DNA of 10,700 nucleotides from Rikenellaceae bacterium (lineage in GTDB: Bacteria > Bacteroidota > Bacteroidia > Bacteroidales > UBA932): NCBI GenBank assembly GCA_900769145.1, contig CAAGFN010000099.1, positions 1 through 10,700 on the forward strand, read 5' to 3'. Positions 1-5,971 of this stretch are shown piece by piece. A program made the translations under genes and the position numbers. The notes below the pieces were generated by a model that saw only the letters and a program-made list of their open reading frames with translations, did not search any database and was not told the DNA's origin. The number at the start of each line of letters is the position of its first letter. Position 1 is the stretch's first letter.

Positions 1-192
1 ACCCTTGGGCACCACATCGTGATATTCATACCAGAAATCCCAGATGTCTCCCAGCATATAAAGCGCCTCAGTCCGCTGTGCCGGTATGGATTTCAGGAAT
101 GAGATGAAGCGGGCTTCCCTGTCAGCCGGGTCCTTTACGGCCAGCCCCAGGTGGACGTCCGATACGAAAAAGGTCAAGTTCCTGTCGTTCAT
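1..192 (-). CDS. lpxH: UDP-2,3-diacylglucosamine diphosphatase LpxH, N-terminal part (cut by window edge)
   Basis: The first 64 codons are visible and the frame runs open off the left end. The residues show a calcineurin-like metallophosphoesterase: SDVHLG at residues 11-16 supplies the first metal ligands (D12, H14), and GDIWDFWYEY at 48-57 is the second block (D49). The GDxWDFW form, with a tyrosine and acidic residue following, is typical of LpxH and not of general phosphoesterases. LpxH hydrolyses UDP-2,3-diacylglucosamine to lipid X at the cytoplasmic face of the inner membrane, in lipid A synthesis. The ATG at 190-192 lies 28 bases after the uppP stop, so it is most likely the last visible gene of the ftsX-DUF3098-uppP operon. 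The later metal-binding histidines lie outside the window. A related phosphoesterase of the LpxH-like group is the main alternative. Confidence 0.88.
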   Translation of the reverse strand, partial: MNDRNLTFFVSDVHLGLAVKDPADREARFISFLKSIPAQRTEALYMLGDIWDFWYEYHDVVPKG

Positions 193-220
193 AGGGTTAT
201 GTTGTCAGGGTGATATGCGG

Positions 221-1054
221 CTATGCCAGGAGAAGCAATGCGAGCGCCACCACGAGGCAGTACAATGCGAAATAGGTCAGTTTGGCCTTCTTCACGATAG
301 CCACCATCGCCTTGCAGGAAACGAGTCCGGCCAGGAAGGCTCCTACAAAGCCCAGGAAGAGGTCGGCAAACGGCAATGCCATTCCGGAACCCTCCCCCAC
401 GGCATCTATCACAGTAAGAAGCTGCTCACCCAGGATAGGCACAAGTACCATGAGGAAGGAGAACTGGGCCATCACTTCCCTCTTTACACCGGATATAAGG
501 CCTGTCGCTATGGTGGTTCCCGAGCGGGAAAGGCCCGGTGCCACAGCACAAGCCTGGCCCAGTCCTACAATGAAGGCCTGGAGGAACGAAAGACCGTTGC
601 GGTGCCCGTTCTCATTGACTGTATCGGACACGGATTTGCGGCAGCGGAAAAAGCGGTCAGCATTGTCCGAGAGGAAAAGCAGCAATGCAGTGATTATCAA
701 TGATATGGCCACAACAAAGAGATTTTCGCCGAAGAGCGACTCGACGCTGTCCTTGAAGAAAAGGCCGACCACGGCCACAGGCACCATAGATACAATGAGC
801 TTGGCCACGTAGTCAGTTTCGTCATTGTACCTGAACTTGAAAATACCCTTGAGCAGGGACCATATCGCCGACCAGAATACAATTATGGTACTCAGCACCG
901 TAGCAAAATGTACGGTAACGGTGAAATCGAGGAAGCCCTCGGCATCCACGCCGAGCAATTCCTTGAAAATCATAAGATGTCCGCTGCTGCTGACCGGCAG
1001 AAATTCAGTAAGTCCCTGAACGATGCCGAGAATGAGAGCCTGCCACCATTCCAT
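221..1054 (-). CDS. uppP: Undecaprenyl-diphosphatase (UppP/BacA family)
   Basis: This integral membrane enzyme dephosphorylates undecaprenyl diphosphate and so recycles the lipid carrier for peptidoglycan and surface polysaccharide synthesis; the family also confers bacitracin tolerance. Both signature motifs are present: the (E/Q)xxxE block with Q13 and E17, followed by FLPVSSSGHL at residues 18-27 (S22-S24, H26), and PGLSRSGTT at 173-181 with the catalytic-type arginine R177. Hydrophobic segments fill the rest. The length of 277 residues is near the family norm of about 265-275, with a short polar loop at about 130-153. The ATG at 1052-1054 is 3 bases after the stop of the DUF3098 gene, indicating translational coupling. 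The lpxH gene follows after 28 bases. Family assignment is secure. Confidence 0.97.
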   Translation of the reverse strand: MEWWQALILGIVQGLTEFLPVSSSGHLMIFKELLGVDAEGFLDFTVTVHFATVLSTIIVFWSAIWSLLKGIFKFRYNDETDYVAKLIVSMVPVAVVGLFFKDSVESLFGENLFVVAISLIITALLLFLSDNADRFFRCRKSVSDTVNENGHRNGLSFLQAFIVGLGQACAVAPGLSRSGTTIATGLISGVKREVMAQFSFLMVLVPILGEQLLTVIDAVGEGSGMALPFADLFLGFVGAFLAGLVSCKAMVAIVKKAKLTYFALYCLVVALALLLLA

Positions 1055-1057
1055 ATC

Positions 1058-1294
1058 CTACTCCTCCTTCTTTTTCCAGATTTTCATTATTGCGAATATC
1101 TCGAGCCCGATTCCGGCCAATATCACTATCGGCGCAAGAACCAGCCTGCGGAAGTCGAACATTGCCTCATTGAAGACAGCAGGGTCGTCGCTTCCGCCAC
1201 CTGTCATTATAATGTACCCGGCCACCATCACCAGGAAGCCGATAACCAGCATCCAGAGTCCCCTGGGGGTCATAGCCATTTTTCCGTTTTCCAT
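1058..1294 (-). CDS. DUF3098 family small membrane protein
   Basis: This 78-residue protein has two predicted transmembrane helices, at about 13-31 and 50-69, separated by a loop containing GGGSDDPAVFNEAMFDFRR, with a lysine/glutamate-rich C-terminus (KIWKKKEE). The size, the two-helix layout, the FDFRRLVLAPIVI stretch and the position between ftsX and uppP match the Bacteroidota family DUF3098. I recall the order ftsX-DUF3098-uppP from other Bacteroidales genomes, but that is from memory. The function is unknown; inner-membrane location and a link to envelope assembly are inferred from its neighbours only. It starts 6 bases after the ftsX stop and ends 3 bases before the uppP start codon, so it is almost certainly cotranscribed with both. 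Confidence 0.9.
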   Translation of the reverse strand: MENGKMAMTPRGLWMLVIGFLVMVAGYIIMTGGGSDDPAVFNEAMFDFRRLVLAPIVILAGIGLEIFAIMKIWKKKEE

Positions 1295-1300
1295 AAAATA

Positions 1301-2179
1301 TCAATAATATAATTCATCTTTGTCCAATGATACCAGTTTGTTCACCACAAACCAGGTGCTGCTTACGCAGATAACGAGGCCGGAGGCCACCACAATTCCC
1401 ATCACAATCAGCAGGCGCGGCAGGGTGAACACCTCAAAAAGCTGGGAGAACTCCGCTCTCAGGACGAAAAGCAGCCCTGTAAGCATCACCAGCGCAATGA
1501 GGGAGGCGAAAAGGCCAAGGAATGCCGCCCTGACCAGGAAAGGTCCCCGGATGAAGGCCCTGGTCGCCCCCACGAGTTTCATTGTATGGACAGTGAAACG
1601 GCGGGCGAATACATTGAGCCTCATTGTGTTGTTGATCAGTACGAAGGAAATGAACAGCATCAGGGCAATGAAGACGCCCAGCACCATTGAAATACGGCTG
1701 AGATTTGCATTGAGGGCATCCACAAGTGACTTCTGATATACCACCTCGTCCACTATCGGCGATGCCGACATTTCCTTTTCGACTACCCGGAGGCTGTCCG
1801 GGGAAACGTATGCGGCATCCAGCGTAACGACCACTGAAACCGGAATCGGGGATGTCTCGAAGACGCTGAGGAAATCGGTTCCGAGCATCTCGGCCATCTC
1901 CTGCTCTCCCCTGGCCCTGGTAATCAGTTCTGTTTCATGGACATAGGGCTTGGAAGCAACTTCCTTCTGATATGCGGCAGCCTCGTCATCGCTGACTTCC
2001 TGCTTCATGATGACGGAAATCTGGAGGTTCTCCTTGAAATAATCGGAAACACTGCGGGTATTGACCAAAAGCATGCTCGCCACCCCGACCAGCAGCAGAA
2101 CGAGGCTGATGCTGACCACAGAGGAAAGATAGGCGTTCGCCAGACGGCGGCGCATAAGTTTGTTTTCGTTTTTCCGCAT
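1301..2179 (-). CDS. ftsX: Cell division protein FtsX (ABC-transporter-like permease)
   Basis: FtsX is the membrane partner of the ATPase FtsE at the divisome and controls peptidoglycan hydrolases from the inner membrane. The 292-residue product shows the expected layout: a basic cytoplasmic start (MRKNENKLMRRR), a first transmembrane helix at about 19-41, a periplasmic domain to about 165, then three further helices. The block HTMKLVGATRAFIRGPFL between the second and third helices is the characteristic FtsX permease motif. I chose the ATG at 2177-2179. A TTG 21 bases further upstream (2198-2200) is in frame, but it lies inside the promoter -7 box and so should not be in the mRNA. ftsE is not in the window, so the pair is unlinked here. 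First gene of the envelope operon ftsX-DUF3098-uppP-lpxH. Confidence 0.93.
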   Translation of the reverse strand: MRKNENKLMRRRLANAYLSSVVSISLVLLLVGVASMLLVNTRSVSDYFKENLQISVIMKQEVSDDEAAAYQKEVASKPYVHETELITRARGEQEMAEMLGTDFLSVFETSPIPVSVVVTLDAAYVSPDSLRVVEKEMSASPIVDEVVYQKSLVDALNANLSRISMVLGVFIALMLFISFVLINNTMRLNVFARRFTVHTMKLVGATRAFIRGPFLVRAAFLGLFASLIALVMLTGLLFVLRAEFSQLFEVFTLPRLLIVMGIVVASGLVICVSSTWFVVNKLVSLDKDELYY

Positions 2180-2197
2180 ATTGACCCAAATTGACCC

Positions 2198-2226
2198 CAA
2201 AGATAGTGATTTATCGAAATATCAAA
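2198..2226 (-). promoter_or_regulatory. Bacteroidota-type promoter for the ftsX operon
   Basis: Read on the minus strand, TATCTTTG (plus 2198-2205) matches the Bacteroidota -7 consensus TAnnTTTG exactly. A TTTG at plus 2223-2226 stands 17 bases upstream as a -33 element, slightly closer than the usual 19-20. The predicted transcription start is roughly 10-15 bases before the ATG at 2179, giving a very short leader. This also rules against the in-frame TTG at 2200. Confidence 0.6.
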
Positions 2227-2235
2227 AAAAATTCT

Positions 2236-2243
2236 TACCTTTG
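2236..2243 (+). promoter_or_regulatory. Putative -7 box for the GT5-half/DUF4270 unit
   Basis: TACCTTTG on the plus strand matches TAnnTTTG exactly and sits 20 bases before the ATG at 2264, implying a leader of about 14 bases. I see no clear TTTG -33 element at the expected distance. The box lies 10 bases from the -33 element of the oppositely directed ftsX promoter, so the two promoters are interleaved and could compete for polymerase. Confidence 0.5.
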
Positions 2244-2263
2244 TTTGATGAACCAATTTTAAA

Positions 2264-3076
2264 ATGGATATGGGAGAGAAGATTCTGTTCGTAAATTCCG
2301 AGATTTTCCCTTACCTGCCTGAAACCCATATCTCCGGGATAGGCCGATACCTTCCGCAGGGGATTCAGGAAAGGAAGAAGGAAATCAGGTCGTTCATGCC
2401 CCGCTACGGATGCATCAACGAAAGGAAGAACCAGCTTCACGAGGTCATAAGGCTCTCGGGGATGAATATCGTCATTGACGATGTGGACAGGCCGCTCGTA
2501 ATAAAGGTGGCTTCTATCTCTTCTGCGAGAATGCAGGTGTATTTCATTGACAATGAGGACTATTTCAAGAGAAAACAGACTGACCGCGACGATGATGGCG
2601 TGTTCTTCAAGGACAATGCGGAAAGGGCTGTCTTCTTCGCCAGGGGCGTCCTCGAGACCGTGAAGAAACTGCGCTGGGCTCCGGACATTATCCATTGCCA
2701 GGGCTGGATAACCCAGGCCCTGCCGCTCTACCTGAAGAAAATATACAAGGACGATCCTATCTTCGCATCCAGCAAGATTGTATTGTCCCTGTACGGAGAC
2801 ACTCCGGGGACATTCGATGAAGATCTCGGAGCCCTGATAAAATTCGGGGATATAACCGATGCCGATATCCCTGACCTCGGAGAATCGACTGGCATAAATC
2901 TTGCGAAAACGGCCGCACGGTATTCCGACGGAGTAATCCTCGGCTCCGACGACGTGGCTCCGGAACTCAAGGAATACTGCAAGGGACTGTCCCTTCCGCT
3001 GCTGGAATACAATGCAGAGTCAATGGCGGACGGATCCTACATTGACGCTTATAACAATTTTTACGAAAGTCTTTAG
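2264..3076 (+). CDS. Glycogen/starch synthase-like protein, GT5 N-terminal half only
   Basis: This 270-residue protein resembles the N-terminal Rossmann half of GT5 glycogen synthases. It has a start like their first strand (KILFVNSEIFPYLPE, residues 6-20), MPRYG at 45-49, and DIIHCQGW at 141-148 where glycogen synthases have a DxxHxHDW-type block. Two things are missing. The ADP-glucose-binding KxGGL near the start is replaced by THISGIGRY (21-29), and the whole C-terminal GT1-like half is absent: the protein ends where the first domain would end. The Bacteroidales group annotated 'glycogen/starch synthase' is this short, so this is probably a conserved family and not a fresh truncation. No signal peptide or membrane segment is visible, so it is probably cytoplasmic. 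Glucosyl transfer is doubtful; the role is unknown. The DUF4270 gene starts 3 bases after the stop. ATG 2264 is favoured by the promoter position; M3 at 2270 is possible. Confidence 0.85.
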   Translation: MDMGEKILFVNSEIFPYLPETHISGIGRYLPQGIQERKKEIRSFMPRYGCINERKNQLHEVIRLSGMNIVIDDVDRPLVIKVASISSARMQVYFIDNEDYFKRKQTDRDDDGVFFKDNAERAVFFARGVLETVKKLRWAPDIIHCQGWITQALPLYLKKIYKDDPIFASSKIVLSLYGDTPGTFDEDLGALIKFGDITDADIPDLGESTGINLAKTAARYSDGVILGSDDVAPELKEYCKGLSLPLLEYNAESMADGSYIDAYNNFYESL

Positions 3077-3079
3077 CAA

Positions 3080-4726
3080 ATGCGCTTTTCATCAAGAACC
3101 GGATTCGTAGCCGCCGTCGCAGGACTGGCAGCGGCTTCCTGCGTGAATATCAATACCTCGCTTGGAGAATCCTTCATCGCCGACAACCAGCTCTACGACC
3201 TGTACACGGTGGAATTCCCGATAGAGGACATCCGTATGGAGATGGCTGACAGCCTCTCGTCCTACAGCCTGTACAAATTCACAGTAGGTGCAGTGAGGGA
3301 TGAGACATTCGGACTCACCACGAGATCGGCCGCATTCACCCTCGTACCTGTCAGCGACACTCTCGACTACGGAAAGCCGGGCACCCAGGTATTCAGGAGC
3401 TTCCACATGTCCGCAGTACCGGACTCCACGTCATACGATGACTTCAGCCAGCAGTTCATTCTCCAGAACATCAATGTCTATGAGCTGGACGAGGCCATTG
3501 ACTTTTCCAAGGTGGCACCTGAAGTGCATTACACGAAGAAGAGAATCACCGACGGGATACCTGTCTATAACGGCAAGGATTCCCTCTCATTCAATTTCAG
3601 CCGCGAATTCGGAGAGAAATACCTCACCATAACCGACCACGACCTCGACACCATAAGCAACTATGTCGAGAGATTCCCTGGAATCATCATCACGATGGAC
3701 CCGCCTGTAGGGAACGGTGGACGAATCAATATGTTCAAGCTCCCGCTCAATGTCGATAACGGCTATCTCTACGGCTCGGTGGCAGAACTCAAGTTTTCGG
3801 CAGAATACGAGGGCAGGGGGCAGGTTGACACCACTTTCCTGTTCTATCTTGGCCCTACCCAGATATATGACCTCAAGGGCGTGACTTCCACGAGCCCTAC
3901 CACATATCCCCAGATCGCCTACGACATTACCACTCACGAGAGCGGGGCCATGGCGGGTGCAGCAACTGACAATGTTTATCTGGAGGGAGGAAAGGGTCTC
4001 AAGCCGGTCATCAAGGCCGCAGGTCTCAGGGAGAAGGTACTTGAAGAAATCCTCAAGCATACCGACGACCCGACATCAATCGTGGTCAGCAAGGCTACAA
4101 TCGAACTGCCGTTCGAATTTCCTGAGGACTACCTGAAGATTTGCCAGTACCCGATAATGGTCAGTGCGACTTGCCGGATTGCAACCGACACTTCCGTAAC
4201 ATACGCAGGAATTGCGGATGCCAGCGCTTCTGATGAAAACCAGGGCAATATCGACAGGTCAAGATGCCGTTACGCTCCAGACATCTCGCACCACGTGCAG
4301 GAAATCATCAAGCTCGAGAATCTTGAGAAAATAGAGAACTACGATATCTGGCTGCTTGCAATGGCGTCAGAGACCATTTTCACCGGTTCATCATCCTCGT
4401 CATCCTCATCAAATGACTATCTGGACATGCTGGCCTACCAGAGCTATTACAACAGTATGTACAACGGTTACGGCTACGGCGGCTATGGCGGATATTATGG
4501 AGGCTACGGCGGCTACGGATACGACAATTACTATAATAATTACTACAATTATTACATGATGCAGGCAATGTACGCCTCAGCATCGTCGGAATCCGAGAGC
4601 CTTGAGAAAAAAATGGAAATGATGGACTTCCACCGGTTCTACCGTGCCGTGCTCAACGGGCCTGATAGTGAGGGCCGCAAGCCAACGTTCAAAATCACTT
4701 ACGCTGTCCCGAAGGCCGGGAAATAA
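3080..4726 (+). CDS. DUF4270 family lipoprotein
   Basis: This 548-residue predicted lipoprotein has a basic start, a hydrophobic stretch and a lipobox ending in AASC, with C21 as the lipidated residue. The mature part is rich in beta-strand-like segments and lacks membrane helices. The beginning of the mature protein (SLGESFIADNQLYDLYTVEF), the lipoprotein signal and the position after the GT5-half gene fit the Bacteroidota family DUF4270, whose function is unknown. Near the C-terminus are eight consecutive serines (437-444), then a stretch of about 30 residues made almost only of Gly, Tyr and Asn (463-492), then a Ser/Glu patch; the fold resumes with the segment MMDFHRFYRAVLNGPD. Residue +2 after the lipid cysteine is Val and no acidic export signal follows directly. 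Translation is probably coupled to the upstream gene, with a 3-base gap. A strong hairpin terminator follows. Confidence 0.85.
   Translation: MRFSSRTGFVAAVAGLAAASCVNINTSLGESFIADNQLYDLYTVEFPIEDIRMEMADSLSSYSLYKFTVGAVRDETFGLTTRSAAFTLVPVSDTLDYGKPGTQVFRSFHMSAVPDSTSYDDFSQQFILQNINVYELDEAIDFSKVAPEVHYTKKRITDGIPVYNGKDSLSFNFSREFGEKYLTITDHDLDTISNYVERFPGIIITMDPPVGNGGRINMFKLPLNVDNGYLYGSVAELKFSAEYEGRGQVDTTFLFYLGPTQIYDLKGVTSTSPTTYPQIAYDITTHESGAMAGAATDNVYLEGGKGLKPVIKAAGLREKVLEEILKHTDDPTSIVVSKATIELPFEFPEDYLKICQYPIMVSATCRIATDTSVTYAGIADASASDENQGNIDRSRCRYAPDISHHVQEIIKLENLEKIENYDIWLLAMASETIFTGSSSSSSSSNDYLDMLAYQSYYNSMYNGYGYGGYGGYYGGYGGYGYDNYYNNYYNYYMMQAMYASASSESESLEKKMEMMDFHRFYRAVLNGPDSEGRKPTFKITYAVPKAGK
4388..4555 (+). 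repeat. Low-complexity tract in the DUF4270 gene: Ser run, then Gly/Tyr/Asn-rich region
   Basis: Bases 4388-4411 are eight consecutive serine codons of the TCN type (TCA, TCC and TCG mixed). Bases 4466-4555 encode short irregular repeats of GGY, GYG and NYY. The synonymous codons vary (GGC/GGA/GGT, TAC/TAT), so this is not a pure DNA microsatellite: the amino-acid pattern is retained while the third bases differ. The reading frame continues intact on both sides. Confidence 0.85.
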
Positions 4727-4738
4727 CGCATGGAAATA

Positions 4739-4776
4739 AAAAAATCAGGGTGACCGGAAAGTCACCCTGATTTTTT
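4739..4776. terminator. Bidirectional Rho-independent terminator between DUF4270 and acpP
   Basis: A perfect 16-base-pair inverted repeat (4739-4754 with 4761-4776) encloses a 6-base loop CGGAAA. The GC core is CAGGGTGAC/GTCACCCTG, flanked by A-runs on the left and T-runs on the right, so a U-tract follows the stem in either direction. It lies 12 bases after the DUF4270 stop and 17 bases beyond the acpP stop, between convergent genes, and should end both transcripts. Confidence 0.92.
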
Positions 4777-4793
4777 ATCCATTGATTCAGATA

Positions 4794-5042
4794 TTACTTC
4801 TGGCTGAGCTTGTTCTCAACGTATGCGATAGCATCGCCTACAGTAGAGATCTGGCCACCGTCCTCATCCGGAATCTTGATGTCGAATACCTTCTCGAACT
4901 CCATGATGAGCTCAACTGTATCGAGTGAATCTGCACCGAGATCGTTGGTGAAGTTCGCAGTCTCAGTTACCTCAGACTCCTCAGCACCAAGCTTGTCAAC
5001 GATGATGGCTTTTACCTGATTTACAATTTCTTCGTGTGACAT
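4794..5042 (-). CDS. acpP: Acyl carrier protein
   Basis: This 82-residue acidic protein carries the phosphopantetheine attachment motif GADSLDTVEL, with S39 as the modified serine. The surrounding residues (FTNDLGADSLDTVELIMEFEKVFDIKI in short segments 31-57) match canonical type II fatty-acid ACP, and the length is normal. It carries growing acyl chains in fatty acid synthesis and donates acyl groups for lipid A and phospholipids in the cytoplasm. The gene stands alone: the bidirectional terminator lies just downstream and pnuC, upstream, is separated by 170 bases. fabF, which commonly follows acpP in other bacteria, is absent here. The ATG at 5040-5042 gives the standard N-terminus MSHEEIVNQVKAII. 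Confidence 0.97.
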   Translation of the reverse strand: MSHEEIVNQVKAIIVDKLGAEESEVTETANFTNDLGADSLDTVELIMEFEKVFDIKIPDEDGGQISTVGDAIAYVENKLSQK

Positions 5043-5212
5043 AGTAATTACAGTTTATATTGATTAATAAATATCTTCACCAAATAACTCGGCAAAGTAA
5101 GCAAAAAAAATCCAAAAAATAAAACAATTTCGACCAAACGACAATAATTTTTGCGCTATTTTCAATGAAAGAGCCGTTTGAGCATAACCGCGGCAGCGAT
5201 TTTCAATGCCGT
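5043..5212. other. Intergenic region between pnuC and acpP
   Basis: This 170-base AT-rich stretch should hold the acpP promoter and the end of the pnuC transcript. It has several A-runs near 5103-5124. I find only a weak 5-base-pair hairpin (CGGCA 5191-5195 with TGCCG 5207-5211) next to the pnuC stop, without a following T-run in the right direction, so no convincing terminator. The 9-mer TTTTCAATG occurs twice (5160 and 5200). I see no small gene or RNA gene. Confidence 0.5.
5093..5100 (-). promoter_or_regulatory. Possible -7 box for acpP
   Basis: On the minus strand TTACTTTG differs by one base from the Bacteroidota -7 consensus TAnnTTTG and lies about 50 bases before the acpP ATG. No well-spaced TTTG -33 element is visible; the upstream sequence is a run of T-rich bases. 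The leader would be about 40-45 bases. This is a weak call. Confidence 0.3.
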
Positions 5213-5971
5213 TCAGTTCTCTTTCCGGCTGAGTCCGTACCAGACACGCAGGCCGTTCAGGGAGTTCAGGAAGTAAAAAATATACTTTATCACCATCACT
5301 ACAGTATAGCTGGAATCCGGGGAAGAAAGGGCCTTGCCTCCCCAGAGACAGATAGAGCAGATATTAACGAGAATCCAGACAATCCACTGCTCCATATAGG
5401 CTAGGGACATGAGGACCTGGCCCAGGATGTTCAGGATGAGAACCAGGGCGTCGAAAAGAATCACGGTGCGGATAAGCCCGTGCGTCCCTGTATCACCGCC
5501 TACTGCACACAACACCAGATACGCCACAGCTGTACCGGCAATGAAGGCCGCCCCCAGCATTGACCATTGCTTTCCGGTGAGCCTGCGTGCCTTGACCTTC
5601 TCCTTGGCAGAGGCTCCCCTCTTCCTCCATTGCCACCAGCCGACGAACTGCATAGGCAGGAAATAGAATGCGTGCAGGGCGAAATTGCCCCAGACAGGGT
5701 CGCCACCGGGGCGTATGCTGCTGTCGAAGGCCACGTAGGATGCGATTGTCACGTCAATGAGACCGAAAAGGAAGGTGAGTATATTGCCGTTGGCAGAAAG
5801 AACTGTGTTTATGACACCGGTCAATGCCCCTATGCTGGCCAGCACAAGCATAAAATGCCTTGCCCCCGGCTGCTGGAACTTATAAACATTGGTTACTACT
5901 ACAGCCAGCAGCATTCCGATGAGAATGAAGGCATTGAACCAAAGGTTGAATTTCTTTTCGTTGATTTTCAT
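5213..5971 (-). CDS. pnuC: PnuC-type nicotinamide riboside/mononucleotide transporter
   Basis: This 252-residue polytopic membrane protein has about seven predicted helices. PnuC hallmarks are the block QFVGWWQW (108-115) after the fourth hydrophobic segment and MEQWIVWILVN (193-203) with W196, W199 and N203, in the regions that line the substrate site in characterised PnuC proteins. The family moves nicotinamide riboside (older literature: NMN) across the inner membrane by facilitated diffusion, trapped by phosphorylation in the cytoplasm, feeding NAD synthesis. The loop at about 116-135 is basic, consistent with a cytoplasmic face. The ATG (5969-5971) overlaps the uvrC stop as ATGA, so translation is coupled to uvrC. 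No nadR-type kinase or thiamine gene lies alongside. Related PnuX/PnuT transporters for riboflavin or thiamine share the fold, so substrate is less certain than family. Confidence 0.9.
   Translation of the reverse strand: MKINEKKFNLWFNAFILIGMLLAVVVTNVYKFQQPGARHFMLVLASIGALTGVINTVLSANGNILTFLFGLIDVTIASYVAFDSSIRPGGDPVWGNFALHAFYFLPMQFVGWWQWRKRGASAKEKVKARRLTGKQWSMLGAAFIAGTAVAYLVLCAVGGDTGTHGLIRTVILFDALVLILNILGQVLMSLAYMEQWIVWILVNICSICLWGGKALSSPDSSYTVVMVIKYIFYFLNSLNGLRVWYGLSRKEN

Noticed and set aside
86..812. Long plus-strand open frames (205 and 176 codons) opposite lpxH and uppP
   Set aside because: They lie antisense to well-conserved genes, and their residues are low in hydrophobic order and match nothing recognisable. 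They are a product of codon bias in the true genes.
2198..2200. In-frame TTG as an alternative ftsX start, adding seven residues
   Set aside because: It falls inside the exact -7 promoter box, so the transcript should begin downstream of it; the ATG at 2179 begins a normal FtsX N-terminus.
4466..4555. Gly/Tyr tract as a sign of frameshift or assembly error
   Set aside because: The frame is open and the downstream residues resume a normal fold through to a stop codon 12 bases before the terminator, so the tract is genuinely in frame.
4380..4583. Minus-strand open frame of 67 codons opposite the low-complexity tract
   Set aside because: It is the complement of the Ser and Gly/Tyr repeats and so is rich in Arg, Ser and Cys by composition; nothing else supports it.
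5191..5211. Small inverted repeat CGGCA/TGCCG just after the pnuC stop as a terminator
   Set aside because: The stem is only 5 base pairs with an 11-base loop and no T-run follows it on the minus strand.
5165..5404. Plus-strand open frame of 79 codons starting in the pnuC-acpP gap
   Set aside because: Most of it is antisense to pnuC, it has no promoter box or recognisable residues, and its start is not supported.
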